This document shows, in pieces, positions 8,658-18,287 of a stretch of DNA of 64,000 bases. Source of the stretch: Roseibium hamelinense. GTDB taxonomy: Bacteria; Pseudomonadota; Alphaproteobacteria; Rhizobiales; Stappiaceae. The position numbers were made by a program, and so were the translations under genes. The stretch is from assembly GCF_007830545.1 (NCBI RefSeq), contig NZ_VLLF01000002.1, positions 310,001 through 374,000 on the forward strand, in the 5' to 3' direction. The notes beneath the pieces were generated by a model that saw only the letters and a list, made by a program, of their open reading frames with translations, made no database searches and was not told the DNA's origin. Numbering within the stretch: position 1 is the first letter of the stretch; each line of letters starts with the position of its first letter.

Positions 8658-10331
8658 ATGACGACTGCGGAGGAGTGGAACGCGGCATTCAAGCCCCGTC
8701 CGGTACACGAATATCTAGAAGACACCGTTGCCAAGTTCGGAGATCGGCCCGCCGCCGATTTCATGGGGCGCGTTTGGAGCTACAAAGACATCGGTGCCAT
8801 GGTCGACAGGACCGCCGCCGGTCTCAAGGCAATGGGTGTGAAACCCGGCGTTCACGTTGGTCTGTGTTTGCCGAACACGCCGTACTACACGGTGTTCTAT
8901 TTCGCCATTCTGAAGCTCGGCGCCACGGTGGTGAACTTCAATCCGCTTTATGTCGAGCGCGAACTGGCGTTTCAGGCGCGCGATGCCGATGTCCGCATCA
9001 TGGTGACCATGGATCTAAAGGTCATCTATGACAAGGTCGAGGCTGTCCGCCAGGAAAAGTTGCTCGATACCATCATCGTTTGTCCAATGACAGGCATCTT
9101 GCCGACGGTGAAAAAAGTCCTGTTCAGCCTTTTCAAGCGCAAGGATGTTGCTTCCATCCCGCAGGATGCGGCGCATGTCCGGTTTGCCGATCTTCAGACG
9201 AAAGGCAGTTCGGTTCAGGCGGCTGACATCGATCCGAAAGAGGCGATCGCGGTCCTTCAGTATACGGGCGGAACAACCGGCGTTCCGAAGGGCGCCATGC
9301 TGACCCATCGCAATCTGTCGGCCAATATTGAGCAGATGCGGTGCGTCTTTGAGAAGGCGAAGGCGGGCGAAGAAAAAGTGCTTTGCGTTTTGCCTTTCTT
9401 CCACGTTTTCGCAATGACCGTTGCGCAAAACCTTTCAGTGATCCTTGGTGCTGAAATGGTGTTGCAGCCGCGATTTGAACTGAAGGATGTTCTTGACGTC
9501 ATCCAGAAAAAGAAAGTGACCCTGTTCCCGGGTGTTCCAACAATCTTTACGGCAATCAACAATTCTCCAATTACCAAGGACTATGATCTCACCAGCGTGA
9601 ACCTGTGTCTGTCCGGCGGCGCTCCGCTGCCGGTGGAGGTCAAGGAAAACTTCGAGAAGCTGACGGGCTGTATTCTGGTGGAAGGCTACGGCCTGACCGA
9701 GTCGTCTCCCGTTGCTTGCGTCAATCCGCTGGACCGGACCAGCAGGGCGGGGTCTATCGGCCGTCTTGTGCCAGGCACGTCCGCCCGGTTTGTCGATATC
9801 GAAGACCGCAAGACCGAAGTCGCCAAAGGCGAAAAGGGCGAGCTCCTGCTTCACGGCCATCAGATCATGAAGGGCTACTGGAAGCGTGAGGATGCCACAT
9901 CCGAGACGATCGAACCGGATGGGTATCTCCACACCGGCGATGTCGGGTATCAGGACGAGGACGGCTTCATCTATCTGGTTGACCGCATCAAGGATCTGAT
10001 CTTGTGTTCGGGTTACAACGTCTATCCCCGTGTGATCGAGGAAGCGATTTATCAGCACGAAGCCGTTGCAGAGACGATCGTGATTGCCGTGCACGATGAC
10101 TATCGTGGTCAGGCGCCGAAGGCGTTCATGAAGTTGAAAGACGGGTACGAGCTGAGCGCTCAGGAACTGAAGACATTCCTAAAGGATCACCTGTCGCCGA
10201 TCGAACTTCCGCGCGACTACGAGTTCCGCGACGAACTGCCCAAAACTATGGTCGGCAAGCTGTCGAAAAAGGAGCTGGTTGAGGAAGAAGCGGCAAAGCG
10301 CTCAGAACTTTCGGCGGAAAGCGCGGCCTGA
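8658..10331 (+). CDS. Long-chain fatty acid / dicarboxylate--CoA ligase (AMP-forming)
   Basis: ANL-superfamily ligase that adenylates a carboxylic acid and transfers it to CoA; about 557 residues. The ATP-binding P-loop is YTGGTTGVPKGAMLTHRNL. GYGLTESSPV is the A5 motif, and HTGDVGYQDEDGFIYLVDR then KDLILCSGYNVYPRVIEE form the hinge and fatty-acyl signature. TMVGKLSKKEL carries the C-terminal catalytic Lys. It belongs to the FadD/PimA group (in Rhizobiales often called dicarboxylate--CoA ligase PimA); chain-length preference cannot be read from sequence. ATG 8658 (MTTAEEWNAAF) is preferred because TTGGAG lies eight bases upstream; the frame is open back to 8559. It is monocistronic, with a hairpin after the stop. 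Confidence 0.9.
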   Translation: MTTAEEWNAAFKPRPVHEYLEDTVAKFGDRPAADFMGRVWSYKDIGAMVDRTAAGLKAMGVKPGVHVGLCLPNTPYYTVFYFAILKLGATVVNFNPLYVERELAFQARDADVRIMVTMDLKVIYDKVEAVRQEKLLDTIIVCPMTGILPTVKKVLFSLFKRKDVASIPQDAAHVRFADLQTKGSSVQAADIDPKEAIAVLQYTGGTTGVPKGAMLTHRNLSANIEQMRCVFEKAKAGEEKVLCVLPFFHVFAMTVAQNLSVILGAEMVLQPRFELKDVLDVIQKKKVTLFPGVPTIFTAINNSPITKDYDLTSVNLCLSGGAPLPVEVKENFEKLTGCILVEGYGLTESSPVACVNPLDRTSRAGSIGRLVPGTSARFVDIEDRKTEVAKGEKGELLLHGHQIMKGYWKREDATSETIEPDGYLHTGDVGYQDEDGFIYLVDRIKDLILCSGYNVYPRVIEEAIYQHEAVAETIVIAVHDDYRGQAPKAFMKLKDGYELSAQELKTFLKDHLSPIELPRDYEFRDELPKTMVGKLSKKELVEEEAAKRSELSAESAA

Positions 10332-10341
10332 TAGCAAATAC

Positions 10342-10370
10342 GCAGCGGGGACCACAAAGGGCTCCGCTGC
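10342..10370 (+). terminator. Possible weak terminator after the acyl-CoA ligase
   Basis: The arms GCAGCGG (10342-10348) and CCGCTGC (10364-10370) can pair just after the ligase stop. Only a short, mixed T-rich stretch follows, so termination efficiency is doubtful. Confidence 0.4.
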
Positions 10371-10445
10371 TTGCCTTTGGCAGCCCATCGGGGTACCGGG
10401 AAGGCTCCAGGTCACATTAGACCGTTTTTTCGTCGAGCCCAGTGC

Positions 10446-11330
10446 ATGTTGGAAGATCTTCCGCTTTATCTCACAACGAAAGAACTGGCGGACCTGATCC
10501 GGGTCAAGGAGCGCAAGGTCTACGATCTTGTCGCCACCGGGGATGTGCCGCACAGCCGGGCAACCGGCAAGCTGCTGTTTCCTCGCGATGCGGTGCTGGC
10601 CTGGATTGAACGTGCGGGCGAGAGCAGCGGCGGAGATGGTCCGCGACCGCCGGTCATTGTCGGCAGCCACGACCCCTTGTTGGAATGGGCGCTCCGATCG
10701 TCTGAATGCGGGCTCGCCAGCTTGTTCGACGGCAGTCTGGACGGACTGAGGCGTTTTGCGGCTGCCGAAGGATTGGCCGCCGGATTGCACATTCCTGATG
10801 ATGAGGGGGATGGGTGGAACCGCGATGTCGTCCTGCGGGAATTCAAGTTCCGGCCTGTCGTGTTGATCTCTTGGGCCATGCGCCGGCGCGGCCTGATCCT
10901 TCCCCAAGGCAATCCGCTTAAGATCCGAGGTCTGGGGGACCTGGCCGGAAAGCGTTTGGCGCGCCGCCAGGAAAGTGCGGGAAGCCATGTCTTGCTAACC
11001 AAGCAATTCGCAAAGCTCGGCCCAAATTTCGCCGAGCGGGTTTTGACCGGGCCGATGGTGCGCGATGAGCGTGAAGCGGCACAGGCCGTGTTTTCCGGTG
11101 AGGCCGATGTCGCCTTTGGCCTTGAGAGTTCCGCACGCCAATCGCGGCTGGAGTTTCTGCCAGTGTTGAACGAACGGTTCGACTTGCTGGTCACTCGACG
11201 TGACTTTTTCGAAGTGCCCTTTCAAAAGCTCTTGGCTTTTTCCCGCAGCACCGCATTTGCCGATAAAGCTGGCCAGTTCGGAGGATATGATATCCGCTTT
11301 GCTGGGCAGGTGCAGTTCAACGGAACCTGA
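10446..11330 (+). CDS. Helix-turn-helix regulator with PBP-like ligand domain
   Basis: Probable one-component regulator of about 294 residues. The N-terminal 55 residues are an excisionase/MerR-like HTH_17 domain (YLTTKELADLIRVKERKVYDLVATG, a region from residue 9). The remainder resembles the PBP_like domain related to periplasmic solute receptors such as molybdate/tungstate-binding proteins (VIVGSHDPLLEWALR; LAGKRLARRQESAGSHVLL; GEADVAFGLES). The protein has no signal peptide or membrane segment, so ligand sensing would be cytoplasmic. This architecture recurs near molybdoenzyme and oxyanion genes. A CoxL-like molybdoprotein lies 5 kb downstream, but no direct link is shown. Start ATG 10446 (MLEDLPLYL). 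Confidence 0.75.
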   Translation: MLEDLPLYLTTKELADLIRVKERKVYDLVATGDVPHSRATGKLLFPRDAVLAWIERAGESSGGDGPRPPVIVGSHDPLLEWALRSSECGLASLFDGSLDGLRRFAAAEGLAAGLHIPDDEGDGWNRDVVLREFKFRPVVLISWAMRRRGLILPQGNPLKIRGLGDLAGKRLARRQESAGSHVLLTKQFAKLGPNFAERVLTGPMVRDEREAAQAVFSGEADVAFGLESSARQSRLEFLPVLNERFDLLVTRRDFFEVPFQKLLAFSRSTAFADKAGQFGGYDIRFAGQVQFNGT

Positions 11331-11345
11331 TCTCATGCGGCCAGG

Positions 11346-12356
11346 TCAATTGTTGTAACCGCGCCCATCAGGGCCGCGGGCCAGCGCGCGTCCCCGGATT
11401 GCCTCACGCCGAACCGTGTAAATCGAGGCGCAAATGATAACCGCCGCCCCGGCTAGCGTTTCAAGCTTTGGCCATTGACTGAAAATCAGAACGCCGAAAA
11501 CTGTCGCATACAGCAGCCGCGTGTAGTCGAGCGATGCGATTGCCGTTGCTTCGCCCGAGCGAAAAGCCCTGATATTCGACAATTGCGCTGCCCAGGACAC
11601 GATACCGATGGCGATCAGCAGCAGCCATTGGTTCAGGGTTGGTGGCGTCCAGGTCAGGTAGGCCGGAACCGCCATGATCAGGCCAACAAATACCGCCTGG
11701 TAGGTGAGAATGGTGACCGGAGGATCAGTCCGTGTCAGGATGCGGATAATCACCATGACCATTCCGGCGGCAGCGGCTCCGGCAATCGCCAGTAGCGCAT
11801 AGGGATCGACGAAGCCTGTGCCTTCCGGTCGAAGCATAAGCAAAACACCCAGAAAGCCGACGATCGTCGCCCCCCAACGATGAACGCCGACTGTTTCGCC
11901 AAGCAGGAAGATCGCAAAGATGGTGACAAAAAAAGTTTTTGAGAAACTGAGCGCGGTCGCATCTGCCAGGGGAAGTTCGATGAGGGCAGTGAAGCCGCAC
12001 AGCATGGCCGTCGTTGCAAAGACAACGCGGGCGGCTTGCAGCCGAGGGCGCGCGCTGGCAAGCGAGCCGGGCAAGCCGCTGGCGATCTTTGGAAGCACGA
12101 TCAGCACCATAATCGCCTGACGTACAGCGAGAATTTGGAAGACACTAAGGTCTGCGCCGACGAGCTTGATCAAGGCTGTCATGATGGTGAACAGGAAGGC
12201 GGCCAGCAGGATCCAAAGACCGCCGATCGTGTTGGGCGGTAGTCTTCCGGTCAGCGCGCGCAGGCTCCGGGGCCAGCTAACCGTCCGGTCAGACGCGCCG
12301 GTTGGGGCGGTTTCGTGTGCTGCGCATGTCTTGCTGTCCTGATCCTGCAGGTGCAT
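11346..12356 (-). CDS. DMT-superfamily (EamA) transporter
   Basis: Inner-membrane metabolite exporter, 336 residues, with about ten transmembrane helices in two EamA repeats (repeat 1 around LWILLAAFLFTIMTALIK, repeat 2 around YALLAIAGAAAAGMVMVIIRIL). The N-terminus (first 45 residues) is hydrophilic and poorly conserved, so the real start may be internal. Substrate cannot be predicted; family members export amino acids, purines or other small metabolites. It is convergent with the upstream HTH/PBP gene. Two paralogues of this superfamily occur elsewhere in the window (19654 and 48993). Confidence 0.82.
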   Translation of the reverse strand: MHLQDQDSKTCAAHETAPTGASDRTVSWPRSLRALTGRLPPNTIGGLWILLAAFLFTIMTALIKLVGADLSVFQILAVRQAIMVLIVLPKIASGLPGSLASARPRLQAARVVFATTAMLCGFTALIELPLADATALSFSKTFFVTIFAIFLLGETVGVHRWGATIVGFLGVLLMLRPEGTGFVDPYALLAIAGAAAAGMVMVIIRILTRTDPPVTILTYQAVFVGLIMAVPAYLTWTPPTLNQWLLLIAIGIVSWAAQLSNIRAFRSGEATAIASLDYTRLLYATVFGVLIFSQWPKLETLAGAAVIICASIYTVRREAIRGRALARGPDGRGYNN

Positions 12357-12606
12357 GTTTTATTCCAGTTGGCAGCTTTGGTTTGAACGAGCCGATCCTG
12401 GCCGGGGACAGGGATCCGCATTGGTTCGAACGAAGACGTGTTGATCCGATAACATAAGCCTTCCTTATTAATTGGGAACCCTGAATTCTTGCAATCGGGC
12501 GCTTGAGGAGACGCACTGTTCACAGTTCCGAACATTGTTATGCGCTTTGAGCGCTGTATCTTTTTGGTCAGTGAACAGAAGGGAGCGGAGCTATCCGGGA
12601 AACGCC

Positions 12607-13197
12607 ATGCGCAAAATACAAACACAGGGCATTCATCACATCACCTTGACAGGTGCGGACCGGCAAACCTCGATCGACTTTTGGGAAGGCGTTCTCTGCA
12701 TGCCGTTCGTTTTCGAGCAGCCCAATCTCGACCAGCCGATGGAAAGCCATCTGTATTTTGATCCAGGCGACGGCCGGTTAATCACGATCTTCACCCATGA
12801 AGAGCGCAAGCCGCAATCCGAACCGGTTGCCCAAACAGCTGGGCATGTCCACCATCTGGCCCTCTCGGTTTCCCAGGCGACTTTCAAGCAGATTTCCGGG
12901 CGTCTCGAGGAACGGGGGGTCCCATATACCGGCCCAAAGGACCGGGGTTTCATGGATTCCATCTATTTCCGTGATCCGCTCGGGTTCCTGATCGAGCTCG
13001 CGTCCTACCGGTTCGAACCGCCGGCTGGGGTTCAAATGGGCGAAGTCATGCTCGAAGCGCACAAGATCCGCGTTGAACGGGGAGACTACAATATTCAGGA
13101 GGTGCATTTGGCAGATGCGATCGAAAGTCTGACCCTGACAACCCGCCGCAGCCTTTCAGACGACCGCAGCGCGAAAAACCCTTACACCGAAAGCTGA
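12607..13197 (+). CDS. VOC-family (glyoxalase/extradiol dioxygenase-like) protein
   Basis: Cytoplasmic protein of 196 residues with two beta-alpha-beta-beta-beta modules of the vicinal oxygen chelate fold. Possible metal-binding histidines are in IHHITLTGAD (N-terminal module) and HVHHLALSVS (second module), with FIELASYRF-type sequence (GFLIELASYRFE) supplying the conserved Glu. This matches ring-cleaving dioxygenase/glyoxalase relatives, but the reaction is not assignable. ATG 12607 (MRKIQTQGIHH) begins the domain directly; upstream in-frame residues look non-coding. The nearest plus-strand neighbour, the rimB-like gene, starts 106 bases downstream. Confidence 0.8.
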   Translation: MRKIQTQGIHHITLTGADRQTSIDFWEGVLCMPFVFEQPNLDQPMESHLYFDPGDGRLITIFTHEERKPQSEPVAQTAGHVHHLALSVSQATFKQISGRLEERGVPYTGPKDRGFMDSIYFRDPLGFLIELASYRFEPPAGVQMGEVMLEAHKIRVERGDYNIQEVHLADAIESLTLTTRRSLSDDRSAKNPYTES

Positions 13198-13303
13198 TGA
13201 CAGCCGTCTGTCGGCTTTACTCTGCGGTTGAAGTCGCCCGATCCGCATGCAATGCTTTTGCAGCGGTGCGAGATGCGTTTTCGCCGCGGCGGGGCAGGAA
13301 CAG

Positions 13304-13849
13304 ATGATTTCGGATAAGAAGGGTTCTTCAAAAAGCCCTTTTGAAATGGTGGGTTGGCGGGAAGTTGTTTCTTTGCCGGAATTGGGTATCCAGGACATGC
13401 GCGCGAAGATTGACACCGGTGCGCGCACGTCGGCAATCCACGCGGAAGATCAGGTCACATTTGAAAAGGATGGCACCAACTGGGTCCGGTTCCGGGTGCC
13501 GGCGTCGCGCTATCACAAGTCTCTGTTTGCCGAAGTGCCGATCCTTGACCAGCGCGATATCAAAAACACAAGTGGCGTTCCCGAGCGCCGCATAGTCATC
13601 CGGACCCTTATGGTTCTGGGACGTCATCATTGGCACATCGATCTCTCGCTCGCCAATCGCGAAAAAATGGGTTTTGACATGATCCTCGGCCGGACGGCGA
13701 TCCGGGGGCGCCGGATTGTGGTGCACCCGGGCCGGTCTTTCCTGGCAAGCGTGTCGCCCGAGAAGAAAACGCGTCGCGTGCAGCAATCAGAAACAGACAC
13801 AAAAGCCCGGGAGCCGACCGGTTCATCGAGGCAGAGGAGTGGCACATGA
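13304..13849 (+). CDS. rimB: RimB-like retropepsin-type 'ATP-dependent zinc protease'
   Basis: Protein of 181 residues of Pfam family Zn_protease (DUF785), now viewed as retropepsin-like. The signature [13 protein letters not shown] (Asp37-Thr-Gly-Ala) is the aspartyl-protease-like active-site turn, and [11 protein letters not shown] is the conserved second motif. In Pseudomonas, RimB of this family trims the glutamate tail that RimK adds to ribosomal protein S6. Here the stop overlaps the rimK start by four bases (ATGA), so the two are translationally coupled, supporting that role. Start ATG 13304 has an AGGA site just upstream. The basic C-terminal tail is poorly conserved. The gene symbol is inferred from family and context. 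Confidence 0.8.
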   Translation: MISDKKGSSKSPFEMVGWREVVSLPELGIQDMRAKIDTGARTSAIHAEDQVTFEKDGTNWVRFRVPASRYHKSLFAEVPILDQRDIKNTSGVPERRIVIRTLMVLGRHHWHIDLSLANREKMGFDMILGRTAIRGRRIVVHPGRSFLASVSPEKKTRRVQQSETDTKAREPTGSSRQRSGT

Positions 13850-14751
13850 AAATTGCTATGATGGCGCGGAACCCGAATTTGTATTCTCACAAACGGATGA
13901 AAGAGGCGGCTGAAGCACGGGGGCACGAATTTGAAATCGTCAATACCCTCCGATGCTACATGAACATTGCGTCCCGGCGCCCGGAAATCTATTACAACGG
14001 CGAAAAGCTTACCGGATTTGATGCGGTCATCCCGCGCATTGGTGCGTCGATAACCTATTACGGGCTTGCCGTGCTCCGCCAGTTCGAAATGATGGACGTG
14101 TTTCCACTCAATGAATCGGTTGCGATCGGCCGGTCCCGCGACAAGTTGCGCTCAATGCAGCTCCTGGCGCGCGAAGGCATCGGATTGCCGGTGACGACCT
14201 TTGCCCACGATCCGAAACAGACCGAAGAGGTCTTGAAGACCGCGGGTGGTGCGCCCGTTGTGATCAAGCTTTTGGAAGGGACCCAGGGCATCGGTGTCGT
14301 TCTTGCCGATACGGAGCGCTCGGCAAAGTCAGTGATAGAGGCATTCCGCGGCGCGAACGTGAACATCCTGGTGCAGGAATTCATCAAGGAAGCGGGCGGT
14401 GAGGACATCCGTGTGTTTGTGATCGGCGGCAAGGTTGTTGCTGCCATGCGCCGAAAGGGTGCCGAAGGCGAGTTTCGCTCGAATCTCCACCGCGGCGGGT
14501 CATCAGCAAAGGTAAAAATATCACCTGAAGAGCGATCAACCGCTCTGCGTGCTGCCAAAACAATGGGCCTGAATGTGTGCGGTGTCGATCTTCTGCGCTC
14601 AAATCATGGTCCGGTTGTCATGGAGGTCAATTCCTCACCTGGGATCGAGGGGATCGAAAAGGCAACCGGGATCGATATCGCGACCAAGATTATCGACTTC
14701 CTCGAAAAAGCCGCTGTTGCCGGAAAAACGAAAACCAAGGGCCGTGGATGA
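13846..14751 (+). CDS. rimK: Ribosomal protein S6 alpha-L-glutamate ligase
   Basis: ATP-grasp ligase adding glutamate residues to the C-terminus of ribosomal protein S6, modulating translation. 301 residues, very close to E. coli RimK over its whole length: [20 protein letters not shown]-type N-terminus, [48 protein letters not shown] (ATP loop), SNLHRGG and [22 protein letters not shown] are all present. It is the middle gene of a three-gene coupled operon, overlapping the RimB-like gene upstream and the desuccinylase-like gene downstream by ATGA junctions. S6 as substrate is by homology. Confidence 0.95.
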   Translation: MKIAMMARNPNLYSHKRMKEAAEARGHEFEIVNTLRCYMNIASRRPEIYYNGEKLTGFDAVIPRIGASITYYGLAVLRQFEMMDVFPLNESVAIGRSRDKLRSMQLLAREGIGLPVTTFAHDPKQTEEVLKTAGGAPVVIKLLEGTQGIGVVLADTERSAKSVIEAFRGANVNILVQEFIKEAGGEDIRVFVIGGKVVAAMRRKGAEGEFRSNLHRGGSSAKVKISPEERSTALRAAKTMGLNVCGVDLLRSNHGPVVMEVNSSPGIEGIEKATGIDIATKIIDFLEKAAVAGKTKTKGRG

Positions 14752-15794
14752 GGACGAAACGCGCGCCGTTTGTCATCGGCGGTCACGAAATCCAGCCGGG
14801 AACCCGGCAAACGGTCGATCTTCCGGTCAGCGTTCTGTCCGACCATACCCCGGTCAGCATGTCAGTCCATGTGATCCACGGGGAAAAAGCCGGGCCGGTG
14901 ATGTTCGTCAGTGCAGCGGTGCATGGCGATGAGGTGATTGGCGTGGAGATTGCCCGGCGTGTATTGAAGGCCCAGCAGGTCGACAGTCTGCGTGGGACGC
15001 TTTTGGTCATTCCGATCGTCAACGCTTTCGGCTTTTTAAATCATTCCCGCTATCTTCCAGACCGGCGCGATTTGAACCGGTCGTTTCCCGGTAGCGTGCG
15101 TGGATCTCTGGCCGGGCGGCTCGCCCATCTTTTCATGCAGGAAGTTGTTTGCCGTTCGGATTTCGGGATTGATCTGCACTCGGCTGCCATTCACCGGACC
15201 AACTTGCCGCAAATCCGCCTGTCGGCATCGAAGCCGGAAACCATCAATCTGGCGCGCGCTTTCGGTGCCTGGGTGGTGCTGGGGTCGAAAGTCCGTGAAG
15301 GCTCAATGCGCGAGGCGGCCCGTGCTCAAGGCATCGACGTCCTGGTCTATGAGGCTGGCGAAGGATTGCGCTTTGACGAAATGTCGATACGGGCGGGTGT
15401 CACCGGCATTCTCCGGGTGATGAAGACAATGAAAATGATCCCTGCAAAGGGGGTGTCGAAGCCGAAAGCCCCTTCCTTGCGCACCAATTCCAGCACCTGG
15501 GTTCGGGCTCCGGCCGGAGGCCTGCTGCGGCCTTACAAGTCCATTGGTGAGGTCGTTGAGGAGGGCGCGTTGCTGGGCCTGATTTCCGATCCCTTTGGCG
15601 AGGAGGAGTATCCCGTCCAGGCAGGGGCGGGCGGGCTGGTGATCGGGCGCACCAATTTGCCGGTTGTCAATGAAGGGGATGGCCTGTTTCACATCGCTGA
15701 CATCCGGCAGCGCGAGGATTTGGAAGCCGCCTTTGACAGCCTGTCCTCGCAGCTTGAGGCGGATCCGTTGTTTGATGAGGACGAGATCATCTGA
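14748..15794 (+). CDS. Succinylglutamate desuccinylase/aspartoacylase-family hydrolase
   Basis: Zinc carboxypeptidase-like hydrolase of 348 residues (AstE/AspA superfamily). Zinc ligands are visible in AAVHGDE (His59, Glu62) and [14 protein letters not shown] is the conserved substrate-binding motif. The last 80 residues form a beta-rich, lipoyl/biotinyl-like domain ([23 protein letters not shown] region, described by position 300-345). Family members hydrolyse N-acyl amino acids or gamma/alpha amide bonds. Coupling to rimK by ATGA suggests it may act on glutamyl- or acyl-glutamate products, which is inference. Start ATG 14748 is set by the overlap; a longer in-frame start at 14577 would run through rimK. 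Confidence 0.87.
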   Translation: MRTKRAPFVIGGHEIQPGTRQTVDLPVSVLSDHTPVSMSVHVIHGEKAGPVMFVSAAVHGDEVIGVEIARRVLKAQQVDSLRGTLLVIPIVNAFGFLNHSRYLPDRRDLNRSFPGSVRGSLAGRLAHLFMQEVVCRSDFGIDLHSAAIHRTNLPQIRLSASKPETINLARAFGAWVVLGSKVREGSMREAARAQGIDVLVYEAGEGLRFDEMSIRAGVTGILRVMKTMKMIPAKGVSKPKAPSLRTNSSTWVRAPAGGLLRPYKSIGEVVEEGALLGLISDPFGEEEYPVQAGAGGLVIGRTNLPVVNEGDGLFHIADIRQREDLEAAFDSLSSQLEADPLFDEDEII

Positions 15795-15801
15795 ACGAGC
15801 G

Positions 15802-15840
15802 GCGCTGCATGTGAGACTGGCCAGGTGGCAGTCGCAGCGC
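15802..15840 (+). other. Hairpin after the rim operon
   Basis: GCGCTGC (15802-15808) pairs with GCAGCGC (15834-15840), and an inner GACTG/CAGTC pair extends it. There is no T-run, so it is not a classic intrinsic terminator; it could protect the mRNA 3' end. Confidence 0.35.
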
Positions 15841-15921
15841 TATGTTCCGGATAAATTCTAGGGCACAGCGCACTTTCGGGTGCCTCGCTGCTCATTCCAA
15901 TATTTGAAGGCAGACGTGATC

Positions 15922-18225
15922 ATGAACCAGTTGGTGACCCCCAAATTCGGGATCGGCGCTCCGCTGCGCCGCAAGGAAGATGCTTCGCTGATCACCGGAA
16001 CCGGCCGTTACACGGACGACTATCAGCCTGAGGGATGTTTGCACGCCTATGTGCTGCGTTCGTCCATGGCACACGCCAAAATCACCCTTGGCGACCTTGA
16101 GGATGCCAAGGCGGTGCCGGGCGTTCACCTAATCCTGACCGCTGCCGATATTCCCGACCTCAAGCCCATGCCGACCCGTGCGCGCATGAAGCAGATCGAC
16201 GGGTCGAATCACGAGTGCCCGCCGCAGCCGGTGCTGTGCTCTGATGAGGTGCGCTATGTCGGGGATGCGATCGCATTTATCGTGGCAGACAGCGTGAACA
16301 TCGCCAAGACCGCGGCCGAACTAATTGAAGTTGACTACGATCCTCTTGATGTTGTCACAGGTATCGAAGAGGCGCTGAAAGACGGCGCGCCCCTCGTTTG
16401 GCCCGAATTTGGGACCAACAAGGCGTTTACACTTGGCCATGGTGATGCGGACAAATGCGCGGCGGCGTTCGAACGTGCCGACAAGGTTATCTCGATCACG
16501 GTCGACAACAATCGCCTGGTCGCGAACTACATGGAAACACGCGGTTGTGTTGCCGAGTATGACCCGGAGACCGAGCGGTACACCTTCACCGCAGGGACCC
16601 AGGGTGGACATGGCATGCGTGATGTCATCTGCAAGGACATACTGGGGATTGATCCGGCTCATCTCCGCTTGATCACACCCGAAGTGGGCGGTGGGTTTGG
16701 CACAAAAATGTTCACCTACCGTGAGTACCCTTTGTGTCTCGTTGCGGCAAAAAAACTTGGCAAACCCGTGAAATGGATCGGTGAACGCACAGAGCACTTC
16801 ATCACTGACGCCCACGGCCGTGACAACGTGACAACGGCCGAGCTTGCGCTCGACAAAGATGCCAAGATCCTGGGCCTTAAAATCGACGTCCTGGCGTCCA
16901 TGGGTGCCTATCTGCACCAGTTCGGCCCGTTTATTCCATTCGTCGGCACCTCCATGTCGTCCGGTCTTTATGATGTGCCAGCGCTCTATGTGACGGCGAC
17001 AGGCGTTTACGCAAATATGGTGCCTACTGATGCCTACCGCGGGGCCGGACGGCCGGAAGCGGCATATCTGATTGAGCGCCTCATTGAAAAAGCTGGACAG
17101 GAAACAGGCCTCGGATCGGTTGAGATCCGCCGCCGCAACTTCATTCCGAAGGAAGCGTTGCCCTACACGACCCAAACGGGGCGGATGTATGATACCGGCG
17201 ACTACATCGGACATATGGAAGCCGCGCTTGAGGCTGCCGACTGGGCCGGATTTGAGAGCAGGAAGAACGATAGCGCCGCACGCGGCAGGTATCGCGGCAT
17301 CGGCATGTGTTGCTATATTGAGGCTTGCGCTTTCGCCGGCAGCGAGGAAGCAACTCTGGAACTGAATCAGAACGGTACCGTGACGCTTCTGATTGGCACC
17401 CAGACCAACGGGCAGGGCCACGCGACCGCTTATAGCCAGGTGATTGCGGAACAGCTTGGCCTTGATCTTGATAGTATCGAAGTCGTTCAGGGAGATACCG
17501 ACCGCGTCAAAAAAGGTGGCGGCACGGGCGGTTCACGCTCCATCCCGCTCGGCTTGCCTTCTGTAGAAGGCGCTTCCAAGTCGTTGGTGTCCAAGATCAA
17601 GGATCTGGCGGCCAACAAGATGGAAGTGGGAGCAGAGGATCTCGAATTGGTCGGCGGCGAGGTGCGTGTTGTGGGCACGGACCGGCTGGTGACGCTGGCA
17701 GAGGTGGCCGCTGCGGCTCCTGAAAAGCTGACAGGGCATGATGAGGTCAAGCAGTCCGAGGCGACCTATCCGAACGGCACGCATATTTGCGAGCTGGAAG
17801 TGGATCCGGAGACCGGCGATGTGGTGCTGTTGAACTATGTGATCGTCGATGATTTCGGGGTCACTGTGAACCCGCTTCTGCTGGCAGGGCAGGTGCATGG
17901 CGGAACGGCTCAGGCAATCAGCCAGGCATTGTGCGAACGTACCGTGTTTGATGAAGACGGCCAGCTGCTGACGGCTTCGCTTTTGGACTACCGCCTGCTG
18001 CGCGCAGAGGACATGCCGGAGATCGACTTCCAGACCCGCAATGTTCCCTCCACGACGAACGCGCTGGGCATCAAGGGCGCTGGCGAGGCGGGAACCATCG
18101 GCGGCTGTGCTTCGGTGATGAACGCTCTGAACATGGCGCTGAAAGATGGCGCCGGGGTTGAGCAAATCGACATGCCGGCAACGCCGAACCGCGTCTGGGA
18201 GGCGATCCAGGCCGCCAAGGCATAA
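15922..18225 (+). CDS. Xanthine dehydrogenase/CoxL-family molybdopterin-binding subunit
   Basis: Large molybdenum-cofactor subunit (about 767 residues) of an aerobic aldehyde/purine/CO-dehydrogenase-type hydroxylase. Cofactor-binding stretches include PEVGGGFGTKMF, YRGAGRPEAAYLIE, QTNGQGHATAY and the C-terminal GIKGAGEAGTIG, whose Glu is the catalytic base. The active-site loop reads AYRGAGR, the form II type, rather than AYRCSFR of true CO dehydrogenase, so CO oxidation is unlikely. The usual FAD and [2Fe-2S] subunits are not adjacent: the rim operon is upstream and a minus-strand gene follows. They must be encoded elsewhere if this is a functional enzyme. Start ATG 15922 (MNQLVTPKFG). Confidence 0.9.
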   Translation: MNQLVTPKFGIGAPLRRKEDASLITGTGRYTDDYQPEGCLHAYVLRSSMAHAKITLGDLEDAKAVPGVHLILTAADIPDLKPMPTRARMKQIDGSNHECPPQPVLCSDEVRYVGDAIAFIVADSVNIAKTAAELIEVDYDPLDVVTGIEEALKDGAPLVWPEFGTNKAFTLGHGDADKCAAAFERADKVISITVDNNRLVANYMETRGCVAEYDPETERYTFTAGTQGGHGMRDVICKDILGIDPAHLRLITPEVGGGFGTKMFTYREYPLCLVAAKKLGKPVKWIGERTEHFITDAHGRDNVTTAELALDKDAKILGLKIDVLASMGAYLHQFGPFIPFVGTSMSSGLYDVPALYVTATGVYANMVPTDAYRGAGRPEAAYLIERLIEKAGQETGLGSVEIRRRNFIPKEALPYTTQTGRMYDTGDYIGHMEAALEAADWAGFESRKNDSAARGRYRGIGMCCYIEACAFAGSEEATLELNQNGTVTLLIGTQTNGQGHATAYSQVIAEQLGLDLDSIEVVQGDTDRVKKGGGTGGSRSIPLGLPSVEGASKSLVSKIKDLAANKMEVGAEDLELVGGEVRVVGTDRLVTLAEVAAAAPEKLTGHDEVKQSEATYPNGTHICELEVDPETGDVVLLNYVIVDDFGVTVNPLLLAGQVHGGTAQAISQALCERTVFDEDGQLLTASLLDYRLLRAEDMPEIDFQTRNVPSTTNALGIKGAGEAGTIGGCASVMNALNMALKDGAGVEQIDMPATPNRVWEAIQAAKA

Positions 18226-18240
18226 CCACCTTGAAGCAAC

Positions 18241-18270
18241 AAAAACGCCCGGTCCAGGCCGGGCGTTTTT
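18241..18270. terminator. Bidirectional intrinsic terminator
   Basis: A perfect 12-bp stem (AAAAACGCCCGG with its complement, six-base loop) ends in five T on either strand. It lies between the convergent coxL-like and sbmA-like genes and can serve both. Confidence 0.92.
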
Positions 18271-18287
18271 CTTTTGGGTATTTGGCT

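Noticed and set aside
16321-17421. 366-codon minus-strand frame within the CoxL-like gene
   Set aside because: The opposite strand encodes an unmistakable molybdoenzyme with all motifs; the antisense frame shows no recognisable family.
15922-18225. Aerobic CO dehydrogenase large subunit
   Set aside because: The active-site loop is AYRGAGR, not the AYRCSFR of form I enzymes, and the other subunits are missing.
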